Origin: Piper betle | Lineage: Eukaryota > Streptophyta > Magnoliopsida > Piperales > Piperaceae | Assembly: GCA_033002965.1 (NCBI GenBank) | Contig: JAURVB010012978.1 | Location: 1 to 64,000 of the forward strand | Reading direction: 5' to 3' | Length of the DNA: 64,000 nucleotides | Part shown: one piece after another, positions 38,333 to 50,735 of the stretch | Position numbering within the stretch: position 1 is the stretch's first letter | Layout of the letters: the number at the start of each line of letters is the position of its first letter | Position numbers and translations under genes: made by a program | Notes under the pieces: model-generated | The model's input: only the letters and a program-made list of their open reading frames with translations | Database searches by the model: none | Told to the model about the DNA's origin: nothing

Positions 38333-39227
38333 AAATTCTATTGCATCTACTAGTTCGAACCATGGATTGTTTATTTGATACAATTCAATGCTAACAATAT
38401 TAGCCAAGTGTTGTGCTCAATACGTTAACAAAAGCAACATCAACTCCAAACCGTTCAAAAATCACCATATAATGCATGGGCGCCATGGAGGGTGATCATC
38501 AATAGCTTGCTGTATGTGGTACACCTCAGACACACACTAAACCTGCCTTTGCCCATTACATATCCCTATCATTTATTTATGTGCCTTCTTCATATGAGGC
38601 TACATATTTCAAGCATGATGGTGGTCTTCCCACTCACACACCAAGCTTGTGTGGAACCTAGTTAGGGCTCTGGTTCATACAATTAGTCTGGCACATCCAA
38701 AAGTTGTGTCACGTACACTTCATCATCAACTCACTACCTGACCTAAAGTCCCCACCTTATTTTCCATAGTGAAGTCTTGTGCACTTGATCACAAACTTCT
38801 TTTCATCATTCAAATTAACCAATCGTAAATAATTTTCAACACTGGCATGTTACACATGTGCTATGCTCAATTTCTTTTACATGGTGATGGGATCCCCTCG
38901 TAGTTATTGTGCCCAAGTAATTGACACCAAAACGTCACTTTTAAGCTGTAATTTAAAAAACCCATTTCCTAATCTGACCTTAATTTTTATACTTAGGCTC
39001 TACAATAGTTTAAATCGGCAAGACTCTATAATAGACTCTATTGAAGTTGATATATATTTTTCTTAAGAAGCCTCTTGTTTCATGAGGATACCTTTCTCAA
39101 ACAACTAAAAAAACATCTGAGCAGGCAAAATGAGGAAATTTGGAAGTGTGCAGCATATTTTTTTCTCTTTTAAAACATTATTAGATGCAGAAGCTTTGAA
39201 GTACCAATTAGTTTCATATTTTGTACA

Positions 39228-39262
<35 letters not shown>

Positions 39263-39695
39263 TAGATAGATAAATAGATAGATAGGAACGGCCTATTCTC
39301 GAACCATCGGACTTCAACTCAAGGTTATAAAAGAAAGGTTAGCCACGAAGACTAACTTAGGAATTTGGGGCGCAAAGGATCTTTTTGGGGACTACATTTG
39401 CACCAAAGATGCACGCACATGCCTCCACAATAAAAAAGCGAACATGATTGATGAGGTGGTACGATGCCCATTTTATAAGTCTTCAATTATGAGAAAATGC
39501 GAAGTAGATGTGCCAAATTGTGTCCCTTCTCTGTATATATGCTATTCATATATTCTACCTTCTCTTGTTTCTTTCGTTGTTCACAATCTTATAAGTGCCA
39601 AACTTTGTCTTCTCAATTCCTTTGCAAACTTTATACATAGTTGCGTTCTTATTGGCAATCTCTTCCCGCATCGGAGCCATCATGTCAAACTCCAG
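38333..39695. other. Intergenic DNA upstream of the armadillo-repeat gene
   Basis: No gene recognised. It holds a (TA)16 tract followed by GATA repeats at 39229-39284. An ORF opens at 39444 in frame with the downstream gene, but its extra 84 residues look like translated leader. A TATA-like TATATATGCTATTC is at ~39533. Confidence 0.45.
39229..39284. repeat. (TA)n(GATA)n compound microsatellite
   Basis: TA units at 39229-39260 followed by GATAGATAGATAAATAGATA and GATA. Unlike other (TA)n tracts here, no hairpin-type element end abuts it. Confidence 0.9.
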
Positions 39696-41897
39696 ATGGT
39701 GCTCTCCATCCTCCAAAAGCTCCTTTTCTTTGCTCGTCTCCGGCGTCTCCTCCGGCGAAAGATGGCTCCGAAGAAAACTACCACTATCGAGGCGACAAAG
39801 ATGACGATGGAAGAGGTAGAGAAGATCGAGTTAGCAGTGGTGGTGGATAAAAAGGAGGTGGGAATAAGCTCCTTTGTGCTGCAAAGGTCTGTGAAGAAGC
39901 TCCTCTTTGGGGGGTTGGTTGAGAAGGAGTTGGCGGCTAAAGAGATAGGTAGGCTGGCGGCGGAGGATCTCAAGACAAGGAAGTCGCTCGCCGGCCTTGG
40001 TGTCATACCAGCGCTGGTGTCGATGCTTGAATTGGAGTCGGCGGTTTGCCGGAGGTCGGCCATCCGGGCCTTGGTAGAGCTTGGGAGTGGCACTCACACG
40101 TAAGTAACTATTGTCTATGACTCTATGCTTGATTAACATTACCTTTTTTTATTAATCATCTAAATTACCATCCAACAAAATGTTTTTCCTCAAGTCCATC
40201 AAGCAATTTCTCATGGTTATGAAATGATATCGATCCAATTGAGTTGTAGGGAAATTGATTGTTGAAATAATTGAGTGATTGCAGATAATTTCAAGATGTG
40301 TTTATACCCTTTGGAAAAAATTCACCAAAATTCAGTTGATAGATCTGGATTGGCGGCCAGAGTTTGATGGGCCTTTGAATATTGTGCTATAATTTTACGT
40401 TTAACTAGTTGTGGCGACGTAGGGTTAGGGAGAGAGGGAGAGAGGGAGGGAGGGAGAGAGAACTAAATGGGCCACTGGATTTGCATTAGAGTCAATGCGC
40501 TACAAATATTTAGTCAACCGAGAGCTGTGTCCTTTGTGACATATTTCTTTGCACCAAGTTGAATCATGCGTCCTAAGACTTCAAACAAACAATTGAACGT
40601 CTGCATTGACGGGGGATCGTTTCTAGGATAGATTATCCAAGTGTGTTAGTTTGGGAGCTAGTGCAAGTTGGTCACATAACACCAACGCCCACAACAACTT
40701 TTCTTCTTTGTTCATGGCTGCAAGCCTAGTTAGTCAAATGGGATCCCGCCGCCCAATGGACAATAGAAATATAACCAAATAAATAAATATTCGCCATCTC
40801 TATTCTCTACTCACCCACCAAGAGTTGACCGTAGTTTTTACAATCTAAATCATTGTCTGCAGCCCCAAATTTTGGATAAGCGACAGTTTCAATTGATTCT
40901 ATTAAAATTGTTTTTCTGAAATAATTTATTTTATTAATAATTCGAGCTACAAAGATTCTCTCCTTGAATTCTACTTGGTAGATTAATAGATCATTTCCAA
41001 AGAACTGATGTGACTTAATTTATTTGTTATTGCAGCAACAAGATTCTAATGGTAGAAGCTGGAATACTAATAAGAATTTCCCAACTTGTGGCAACGGAGG
41101 ACCCTTCGTGCAGTCGCGACTTTGTGGCCCTTCTCCTCTCCCTCTCCAACGTCCCTACTGCGACTTCATTCTTCTCACCAGCAACGGACATTCTACTCTT
41201 TTTAGATAAAGTCCTCAATTCCGACCATAGTCCCAGAGACACCAAATTGGCCTGCCTGGCGACCCTCCACCACCTTTCAACCCTACTAGATCATAACACG
41301 TCTATGGTGTCCAGTGGCACCATCCATACCTTAATCCGATTATCCACCCAGAAGGACACATCGGAGCAGGCCCTAGCAACGCTCGGCAATCTGGTCGTCT
41401 CCGTTGCCGGCAAGCAGGCCGTCGAGGTCGATTCCGGCGTCCCGAACAGCTTCATTGAGGTGCTAGCATGGGAGGACAAGCCAAAGTGTCAAGAGCTTGC
41501 TTTGTACATATTGATGATTTTGGCCCATGGGAGCTCCTCTCAAAGAGGGAAGATGGCCAAGTCAGGTATAGTTCAAGTCCTTTTGGAAGTGGTGCTATTG
41601 GGGAGCCCCTTGGCTCAAAAGAGGGCCATGAAGGTCCTTCAATGGTTTAGGGATGAGAGGCAGAGGAAGATAGGTCCCCACTCTGGTCCACAAACTGGGA
41701 GGTTGCATATTGGGCTGCAAATGGATGTTACAAAGGAGATTCAGGAGGGGAGGACGGCTATTAAGCAGATGGTTAGGCAAAGTTTGGACAAGAACATGGA
41801 ATTCATAATGAGAAGGGCTGATCAAGCTAATTCACCTGGTACTTCAAAGATCAAGAGCTTGATTGTGAGCTCAAGCTCAAAGAGCTTAACTTGCTGA
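39696..41897 (+). CDS. Armadillo-repeat protein (related to plant U-box/ARM proteins, no U-box)
   Basis: Two exons, 39696-40099 and 41036-41897, join in phase (CAC AC|C AAC) to 421 residues. After a basic N-terminus, repeated ARM-like helices are seen: LVEKELAAKEIGRLAAEDLK, KSLAGLGVIPALVSMLELES, NKILMVEAGILIRISQLVAT, DTKLACLATLHHLSTLLDHN, SSGTIHTLIRLSTQ, TSEQALATLGNLVVSVAGKQ, CQELALYILMILAHGSSSQR and AKSGIVQVLLEVVLLGSPLA, ending QKRAMKVLQWFRDERQRK. That last block and the VGISS/ARM arrangement resemble the C-terminal half of plant PUB-ARM E3 ligases such as the PUB7/PUB45 group. No U-box cysteine/proline pattern is present, so it is probably a stand-alone ARM scaffold. ATG 39696 is chosen because the 84 upstream in-frame residues are unlike protein; MAPKK at 39762 is another possible start. 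Confidence 0.85.
40433..40460. repeat. GAGA-rich run in the ARM-gene intron
   Basis: GAGAGAGGGAGAGAGGGAGG type purine repeat within the intron 40100-41035; the rest of the intron shows nothing notable. Confidence 0.7.
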
Positions 41898-42523
41898 TTT
41901 TTCTTTCAAAAAAATACTCTGTTTAGTAGTTGTAAGTTTGTAAATTTTACTGGATTTTGAGATGTAAACATAGGAAGCAAATGTAGGAACAGGTTGATTA
42001 TTAAAGAATTTTCATTGATACAGTGGGCTTAGCAAGTCGAATTTGTCACTAATTTTTGGTCCATTTAATGTTTTTTGAAATTCATGTATCACAGTTATTA
42101 GAATTTGTTGATTCCATGATTAAAGAATCTGATGAGTGATGATAATTATAATTACAAATTTACCCTTAACTGTTTTCTGCACTTGGGCCTCATCTGGACA
42201 GGTACTTGGGCTTCTTTGTTTGTCTTGATGGGCTTTCTTAACTAACTGTTACATGTTTACTGAAGCGTGGCCCATTACTATTGTACTTTATTAATCCTTT
42301 AGCCCATATCTTCCTTCCTTTTGAGCCCTTCACCGATGTTTACAACTTACAGTCCACATGCGTGGTTAATTATTTTGCGAAATCCAGTCATTGCCTTAAT
42401 TTGCTATTAAAAATTTATGATGCCACCCCTTGCTTATACTTTCATTTATAACAATAAATGAAGTTTAGAATTGGGTAGATGATGGTTGAAGGCCCATGAA
42501 TAACATCGATAGGCCCATTGGGC
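41898..42523. other. 3' flank of the ARM gene
   Basis: AT-rich; no coding sequence recognised before the next (TA)n tract. Confidence 0.45.
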
Positions 42524-42975
42524 TATATATATATATAGGAGAAGGATGTTGTACTGCAGTATTCCGGCCGTTGGATTTAATCCAACGGCTGGATAAAAAA
42601 TAAAAAAAAAACTATGTGGCGTCACCGCCGCCGGCGGTCGACGCGTCGCCGCCACCCCGGCCAATGTGACGCCACCCCCCTGCCCCGCCCGTCGCCGCCC
42701 CCGGCTGACAGGGCGGCGACGTAACCCCCCTCCCGGCGACTGGGCGACGGATCTAGCCGCCTCGCCTCTTCCCGTGCCGCCCCGCCACTGGGTGACACCA
42801 CCCCCACCGCGTAGGGGCCGCTGCCCTGCCGCCACCCCATCCCCGGCCCGCCACCCCGCCACGCGACGGCCCCCCCGTCCCCCTGCCCGCCACCCCATCC
42901 CCTGCCCGCCACCCCATCCACCGTTCTAGTTTGCAAATAATTGGCTTATCTACAATGCACAAAATAGGGTAAAAG
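42524..42975. mobile_element. (TA)n-anchored element, right end eroded
   Basis: (TA)n at 42524-42537, then GGAGAAGGATGTTGTACTGC, AGTATTCCGG and the perfect inverted repeat GCCGTTGGATT/AATCCAACGGC at 42567-42590. This is the same order as the left end of the GH31-carrying element at 52408. The interior (42610-42925) is GC-rich low complexity. The right border is unclear; AATGCACAAAATAGGGTAAA at ~42955 may be a degenerate right end similar to 26800-26822. No gene recognised. Confidence 0.5.
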
Positions 42976-44741
42976 ACGGCTTAAGGACGACACATGCAAA
43001 CAAATTAAGCTAATGAAAAAGAAATGACTACAATACGATTGAGGGGAACCACAGAACACTTATCTAATCAATTATTTGGGCGGTTGAGGAAGATTGGAGG
43101 CCCGTAGACCTGTCGTTACTCTTTGTGTGAGCTGGCTCAAAAGGGCCATTTCTCTCTCTGTCACTTTGACAACACTGGATAACGGATGGCACTATGCCAT
43201 TGCAGTTCTGGTCATTAGCCATTGCAGCTGTATTCTACTTGTATGCTTCCCAAGATAAGGGCAGAGATATTGGCAACCAAGCAATTTGTACACAACCTCC
43301 TACAACAAATATAACCGAGCACATTCCTTGAAACAAAAAATATAACCGAGCACATACAGATGAAAATGGTGTTATCTATGCTACCTTAATTTTTATATTA
43401 ACTTCATTGCAAAATTCGCATTTTTGGTAAGACATTGAAGAAGTCCATTTTCTAGGGGGCTATTAACTCTGCAATTGAAATCAGTGCACCATGGACGAAG
43501 TATTTGACGAGACACGAATGTATCAGCATCAAAACTTTGATTGTTGGGATCTGGTTCTAGAAAAAGTTGGGTCGCTGACATTAAGTGTTCATGGCATGGA
43601 TCGGAGACCCACCAAAAGTGTTGCATTATTGTCATCAGAAAAACCTTGTTTAATCAATCTACAACAATCAATGATGTTTTTCACCCTTTATATAAAGCAT
43701 ATCATTAAACCGCAAAGATAGATCTGATGGTTAAAATGTGATATAAACATTAGATGCATGAATGGTTCAAATGTGCAAAGCCATAAAGGTTTAACCAGCA
43801 GGCTACAAGTTAATACTTTTGTCTAACTTCTCATGGAACATATAATGAGGTTGGGCATCAGACCGACAAACTTACTATTAATATTTTATTATTGTAACAT
43901 CTAAATTGCCCTCCCTAATTCTGATAATGATAATATTTAAATATATTGACATGCAAGTAACGGTTAATGCTATCGACAAGTCAGCATAAATAAGGTATCC
44001 TAACTCTACCCGACCAAATCGGATTTGGGTTCAACCATATCAACTCTAGATTTAGGGGTTCAAATTTTTATTACTACCCGTTTCATATTGAGTTTCAATA
44101 TAAGTCTCGACCTGACTCGTAAAGACCTCAAATTTTAAAAATATTTATTGTTTAATTTTAATTATATATATATAATATTTTCTAAAATATATTATATTTT
44201 TATCATAAATAAAGATTATTATTATAAAATATTTAAAATTTTGTATATTTACATACAAATGTATGCAATATATTTATTATTGAACCCCTTCCAGGTCGAT
44301 TCGAGTCTCCGAGTTTGGTAAATTGGGTCCAGCTAAATCAGGACAAAAAATTAACCCTCTGGGCAGCACTCACACTCAGGTTATTCTCTTACCAAACTCA
44401 ACCTCCAACGGTGACATGGGCAATCTTTAAAATCACTATACGACGCTCACCACCCATGTTTTCTATTCATATTATGAAATAAAAGTAGATATTAAATATA
44501 ATCCAAAAGATTTTCTAATCTTAATTCTTGGAACAAGTAGCTAATCCCAATCTGATTTTTTCCGCATACATATCCACGAATTGTTCCAATATTTTTCATT
44601 CATGAATCATGCCCCAAATAACCTACACCACTGGATCGTATACAGTTCAACTGCCCCTGTCGCTCTTATTTTCATATCACATACCTTCAGCCTTTATCTG
44701 CAGCGCTGTTCCTCACTTCTCACATAGGAGCTAAGCAAGAG
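42976..44741. other. Intergenic DNA upstream of the TBL gene
   Basis: No gene supported. Short ORFs near 43393-43721 on both strands overlap each other and have no recognisable family. The last ~100 bp upstream of 44742 is the likely TBL promoter and leader. Confidence 0.45.
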
Positions 44742-46002
44742 ATGGGAGCTTCTTTACCTATCTCCTCTTCTCTTCCTCATTCAACGTCTCTGTTCTTCCT
44801 CTTCATATTGTTCATTAGTTCTTTGGCCAAACAGAGAAGACCACTAGAGGAGGCAAAACAAGTGGGCAGCTGTGATTTCTTCCATGGAAGCTGGGTCTTT
44901 GATAGTTCATATCCCATGTATGATTTTGCAAGCTGCCCCCAGCTAGAACCAGAGTTCAACTGCCTAAAGTATGGCAGACCTGATAAACTCTACTTGAAGT
45001 ATAGATGGCAACCCAGTGCCTGTGATCTTCCCAGGTAACTAAATTAATGCCAAAACATTCATTTTCATTAAGAAATTTTCTTATTGTTTTTACTAAAATG
45101 GTTTTCGGTATTGGTTGTTAATGCTTAAGATTTGATGGGAAGCAGCTTTTGTCGGCATGGAGAGGGAAGAAGATAATGTTTGTAGGGGACTCCATTAGTC
45201 TCAACCAGTGGCAGTCACTCATTTGTATGCTTCATGCGGCTGTGCCCACTGCCATGGACACCTTATCCCGGAAGGGAGATGTTTCTTCCTTAGTATTGCA
45301 GGCACTACCTCCAATCCACGTATTTCATTACTTGTTTGTGATCTAGCTTTCCATTGATTTCAATCGTTGGTTCCTCAGTCATCTTATGATAAATTTAGAT
45401 TTTTGATGTACAGCGCATTCATAGCCTGGAAAATAAATCGAGGAAGTTGGTTTGATTGTTGCAGGAATATAATGTATCAGTGATGTATCATAAAACCGCA
45501 TATCTAGTGGATATAGTGAGGGAGAGCATTGGGAGGGTGCTGAAGTTGGATTCAATCCAAAGTGGAAGCTTATGGAAAGAAATGGACGTGCTCATATTCA
45601 ATACTTGGCATTGGTGGATTCACACGGGAAAAAACCAACCGTATAAGAACAATCTCTGAAATTGAAATGGTCGTTTATAATATGTTTTTTTATAATTATT
45701 TGAGCTTGATGTAAACTGGTTTTGGTGTAGATGGGATTATGTGCAAGATGGAAGCAACGTTTACAAAGATATGGATCGTTTGGTGGCGTTTGAGAAGGGT
45801 CTAACAACTTGGGCTAAATGGGTGGACTCTTCAATGCAACAAGCCGAAACCAAGGTCTTCTTCCAAGGCATCTCCCCCACACATTACAAGTAAGATTTTT
45901 CTCATAAGTTGTATTATGCATATCTTTGCATAATCTCTTTGAATTGAAGATTAAGAAAAGAAAGATTGGGATGGCAACTAGTCCAGAAGTTAACATCATC
46001 TA

Positions 46003-46046
<44 letters not shown>

Positions 46047-46169
46047 GTTTTGGACCGCTCTTTTCAGAGACCTCTAAATAATATAATTGGAAAAATAAGC
46101 ATGCAGGGATGACACAATATAAAAAATATCAAGTTTGGATCCCACAATGAGTACGTATCCAATCAACGT

Positions 46170-46207
<38 letters not shown>

Positions 46208-47031
46208 TTGAAATAGGTGGACCTAACTTGAAGCCAATCTGATGGCCATACGACTCGTTTATGGATGATATAATATTTGCTATTGAGAATCATGTGTCAA
46301 ATCAAATATCAAAGTTACTTTTCACAAAGCAACCACCAAAGTTTCTTGAATGAACTAAATTTTTGTAAAACCTAATTTATAAGCCATTAGGTTGGACCAT
46401 TACATGTGAACTACCGTTGGACTCAACAGGGTTGTCCCATGCTACCAACCATTTGCACATGGACAGAGATATAATCCAAGTAGTCACTGCTGACGATGCA
46501 TAACAAGCCAATAAATCCACCAGCCCTTCTCTGTCACTGTTAATCGGGCACTCCCATGTATGGTTGTCTTACTCTTGTCTATCACAGTACTTTTATTCAT
46601 GGTCTTTACCATGCCACAAATTGTATCTAGCTATGTAAATGAGTCAATTAACATATTGAATTAACACCAACATTTTCAACAAATTAAGAAAAAAATTAAA
46701 AAAGTTTTGACGACAATGTATGGAAAACAGGGCTGATGAGTGGAACCAGCGAGGGGCGAAGAAGTGCCAAGGGCAGCAGGTGCCGGTGGCCGGATCGGTG
46801 TACCCGGGAGGCCCATTGCCTCAAGACGGAGTGGTGAAGAAGGTGCTGGCCAAGATGTCGTCGCCGGTGTACTTGCTAGACATAACGCTAATGTCGCAGT
46901 TAAGGAAGGATGGCCACCCATCGGCTTATAGTGGCCTACATGCAGGCATGGATTGTAGTCATTGGTGCGTCCCCGGCCTTCCTGATACTTGGAACCAGAT
47001 CCTCTATGCGGCCACGGTGCAGCCATATTGA
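44742..47031 (+). CDS. Trichome birefringence-like (TBL) protein, polysaccharide O-acetyltransferase family
   Basis: TBL/PMR5 proteins O-acetylate cell-wall polysaccharides (xylan, mannan, pectin or xyloglucan) in the Golgi. Exons: 44742-45034, 45130-45301, 45465-45640, 45731-45889, 46731-47031, giving about 366 residues, the family size. N-terminal hydrophobic segment ([15 protein letters not shown], signal anchor); PMR5N region with [37 protein letters not shown] and [16 protein letters not shown]; catalytic GDS motif [15 protein letters not shown] (Ser119); FNTWHWW; C-terminal DxxH motif [15 protein letters not shown] (Asp341, His344). All catalytic residues are present. The end of exon 2 is uncertain: a GC-AG intron after TTGCAG (45301) gives the family-like spacing; a GT donor after 45319 adds six residues (ALPPIH) and also keeps frame. 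Substrate not predictable from sequence. Confidence 0.93.
46010..46203. repeat. Two (TA)n tracts within TBL intron 4
   Basis: TA runs at 46010-46037 and 46173-46203 bracket a 135-bp segment starting CATATAAGGTTTTGGACCGC. The segment lacks the hairpin and CCGTTGGAT features of the other (TA)n-bounded elements. Confidence 0.8.
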
Positions 47032-48814
47032 CACATTTTCTTAAGGAGGCTGCTTACCAATCTTTGCATTTGTTTGGTTCCTGGGTATTGTTTATATGTC
47101 TCCAAGAAGCAATAATCTGCATGAATATGCATTTGAATATGATTATCGGGGATTTGAATGCCAAAGTGAATGTACTACTATCGTAATATTATGGACCAAG
47201 CAGGAAACGTAAGTTTCTGTCATATGGGTATTTGGGTGTTTTATTATTTCAATACTGTTTCTATGCTGTTAAACTTCGTGCATAAAAATTTATTTTGATC
47301 ATCAAGCTATCAGTTTATTCTGTCTATCCAATGTAGGTTATCACGTTGCCACCCCCTTTCTTTAGCTAAAACGAAATAGGGTTTTTGCTTGCAAATCAAC
47401 CCGCTTATCATATTAAAACGCTCGTTTTTTTTTCCTCGCTTTCATTTATGCGTTTAAACCTTTCTTAAGTAGTAGTTAACTTTGGCCCATAATAATTCTG
47501 GGGGCCTATTAACTTAACTTAAAATTATTATTACTGTTATTTTTTATTATTAAGTATTGAAATATATTTCTACCCAAATTAGGAATTTGAAAAAAATGGC
47601 AATTTTTTCATATTGATAATTTTATATTACTCAAATTAAAGTTTATTACTTAATAATACATATTAATTTAACATTTTTACATAATTAAATATTTTTATTT
47701 ACTTATTCATTGTTATTAATTATCAAGAAAAATTTAGAATTTTAATCTATCCAAATTAATAATATTAAAAAAATTAATTCTATTCTATTACAAATTTTTT
47801 TCTGAAATCAAATTTTTTACTTATTAATACTTACTCAATTAAGAATATTGCTTATTTTTAACATAAAATTAAAATTATTTTTAATATATATATATATACA
47901 ATACACACACATACACACAATTACTGTCTTCTAAAAATAGATGTTTTGTAAAGTTAAATTAGTCATGATATTCATTATTTTTATTTAAAATAATAATTAA
48001 TAATGTTTTTCAAATTATTTTTATGTATTATGTATAAATATTATTAATAAGTTTAAAATTCACCTTGCACATTGCGCCGTTCTTTGGCTAATATTATTTT
48101 TAATCATGAACTTAAAATAGGGGAAAAATCTCGATATACACTAGCTAGTGATCAAGTCAATCTTGGGTTCAAACTAGAACAAATTAGTAGTAAAATTATG
48201 GTAAGAACCCAACTTGATTAGAAGTATGGACAACGTTAATTAGTACACAATCCTCATGACATGACTGATTTCGTCCCTCCGTATATTTGTAGTCCTTAAC
48301 CATCTAAATACTTTCGATGTACTAATCTTGGTATATTGCTGAAAAAATTCAATTTTAATTTTATTTGTGCTGGTAATAAAGCAGCTACTTAGACATCGTG
48401 TCAACCTTTCGGAGAATTTTTATTTTTCGCAAGGACCAATTAATTAATTCGTTTAACAAAATAATGGAATAAAACCAAACTATTGAGATGCAGGGCAATG
48501 TCTTTATCACGCTAGGAATGGAGTACGACGAGATATATGATACATCCCCGTGAGCTTTGGCAACGTTGTTGATCAATTTCATAATGGGTACTGCAGCCCC
48601 TTTGAATAATCCAATTTATCCTCCGTGGCCATAAAGTGTTAAAATATCCACTATTTTAATACCTGATTCAAACAATAAATAATTTGGTATCTAACTTAAT
48701 TATTAATGAACTCTCTGAAAACGTTAAAAATTCATCCTAAAGTACTGACTGGAACACTATAAAAAGTTTTTTAGATACCATTTCTTTTTATGTCCACCCA
48801 AGGTCGATCAAGAT
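47032..48814. other. AT-rich intergenic DNA
   Basis: No gene supported. Extremely AT-rich between 47500 and 48060 with a short TA/CA run near 47884-47921. Confidence 0.5.
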
Positions 48815-49017
48815 CACGTCCCATTTCTGGTCTTTGTTGCGTTGGCAACCGACCAGGCAAGGCTCCGCTGGGCGGGAAGGATTGGTGCTTGCCGTCTGGA
48901 CCGGGAGTATAGCTAATGAAGACAAAGGCGATCACCTAGATTTCTGACTTGCTGACACCGCTACACCATTGGGAAATGCTGTTGTTGGCAAAGTTCACGA
49001 GGGATTTCTCACAGTAA
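48815..49017 (+). pseudogene. Relic of a class 3 lipase (DAD1-like phospholipase A1) gene
   Basis: The plus strand reads FVALATDQ in one frame, and after a shift VLAVWTGSIANEDKGDHLDF, a stop, then LADTATPLGNAVVGKVHEGF and LTV. These align with VAVATDEGKEALGRRDVVVV, WRGTIMTKEWLDD and GAVHLGFLSVYTS of the intact gene at 59673. Only ~65 residues remain with a stop and frame breaks. It shows that lipase copies were once more widespread in this segment. Confidence 0.75.
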
Positions 49018-50205
49018 ATATACACCACTACTAATAAAAATTAGCCATACCAGAAATAAGAACGGTGCTGGAGATCCGGTACGCGGCATGCATGCCATAT
49101 CAAATTCTAGAATATATTTAACAATATTAAGATCAGCTTCACAGGTTCTCAAAATATATGGATTAGCTAGACCAGCTCAACTTCCACCTCGCCGGCTGAT
49201 CGATCGTTGATCGGTTTAAAACTAACTATATAAGAATTTTGGTTCACAGTGAGCAGAGGAGAACAATGAATGAAGAAGAGATAAAATGAGAACAATGATA
49301 GGAATTTGAGAAAGGAAGAAGTAGAGAAATGAAGAAGAAGAACGAAGAAGTAGAGGGTTTGGAGAGAAGAGAAGAAGGAATTTGGGGAGGAAAGAGTTCC
49401 AATTTTCGTTGCTTAAGATTTTAAGTACAGCCGATACATCCCATGTAATCACTATATTTAGTAAGTATGAAATATATGTAAATGACATAAAAATTTTAAA
49501 TAATTAATTTTATTAAAAATAGTAAATATATAATATATTTTTAAGAAAATTTGGTATTATTTATTGTATTTTGTATGAAAATTAATCGTGATTACAAACA
49601 AGTAGGTCACCCATAAGCTGTTTTTATACAAAAGAATTTCTCACTTTTTCTTGTCTTTTGAGATAATAAAAAAAGAAAAATTAATTGTGCATGGAAGAAC
49701 ATATGGGTAACACAATTAAATGTAATTATGATTATTTTATACTTTCGGTTAAATGTAATATTAGATTTAGACACAAAGTGATTTAGTTAATATTACTTTA
49801 TATGTATAATCGTGCCTCCGACTGTGCCTTGCCTATTGCCACACGCCCCGACACCTCATGCCCCCTGTGTGCCTCACTGATTGTGCCCCTCACCTATTTA
49901 TCACCAAATTTTGGTGACAAACAATGACCACTCAAATTTGTTGTCACTTAATCTAAGCAATAAATTATTTCCGAAGTGAATACTTCTCTCATAGAAAATT
50001 TTGGTAATAAATTTGGTGACAAACACCTTTTAATTTGTCCCCAATTTTTTATAATAAAAATAATTTTTCACTAATGAAAATATGAGCCTATTATAATGTA
50101 TTTAAATATTATTATATTAATTTATATGTAAAATTAGAATTTATTTTTAGCCCACACAATCTTGCCTAGTATAGATATAATAATTGACAAGGGTTTTTTA
50201 TTTTG

Positions 50206-50206
<1 letters not shown>

Positions 50207-50250
<44 letters not shown>

Positions 50251-50308
50251 TTGCAACACTAAAATCGAAGTACATGGTAGACAATGGCTATATATATATA
50301 TATATATA
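50207..50308. repeat. (TA)n microsatellites
   Basis: TA runs at 50207-50247 and 50289-50308 separated by 41 bp of ordinary sequence. Confidence 0.85.
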
Positions 50309-50697
50309 AACATCAATATAATTAAGCCGTCTAAAGGGGTGGAAGACGCGTGGCACTTGGTAAATATTGTTCTCTGTGATGGTTCCATATATGTAAAATA
50401 ATAAAATGTTTACGTTTAGATATTAAGTAGATCATCATGTGGCATATTATAAGTTGAAGTATCTATCCGATATATTTGATTTCTTACATTGCGCATGTAT
50501 ATGGCTGCTTCCTTTTTTTTGAGCTGTAACTGATCACAAACGCACGTGAATTAAGTAGGGCAGTAAACCCGATTTACAAATTTATCAACCAATTTGAATT
50601 GAATGGCACCAAAATGATGAAGAATTATTTAATTGTACAAGAAAAATGTGAAAAACTTGATTAATTTAACCAAGCTGACTTCAAATATAAATAGTAA

Positions 50698-50735
50698 CTA
50701 GAGGTATACCCGTGTTTTACGCGGGTTATGTAGTC
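50698..50735 (-). mobile_element. Possible helitron 3' terminus
   Basis: Read on the minus strand: ACCCGCGTAAAACACGGGTA then TACCTCTAG and T. A short hairpin (CCCG(C/T)G arms, loop TAAAA) seven bases before CTAG fits the 3' end of plant helitrons. The element would extend to the right, through AT-rich 50740-52100, but no 5' TC end or Rep/helicase coding was identified. Confidence 0.4.

Noticed and set aside
39229..39284. (TA)n(GATA)n tract as an element border
   Set aside because: No element-type end is seen on either side, so it is treated as a plain microsatellite.
43393..43721. Opposite-strand ORFs of 76-80 residues between the ARM and TBL genes
   Set aside because: They overlap each other, have no recognisable domain and lie in ordinary AT-rich intergenic DNA.
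46037..46173. Segment between two (TA)n tracts in the TBL intron as another member of the (TA)n family
   Set aside because: No hairpin, no CCGTTGGAT palindrome and no inverted ends.
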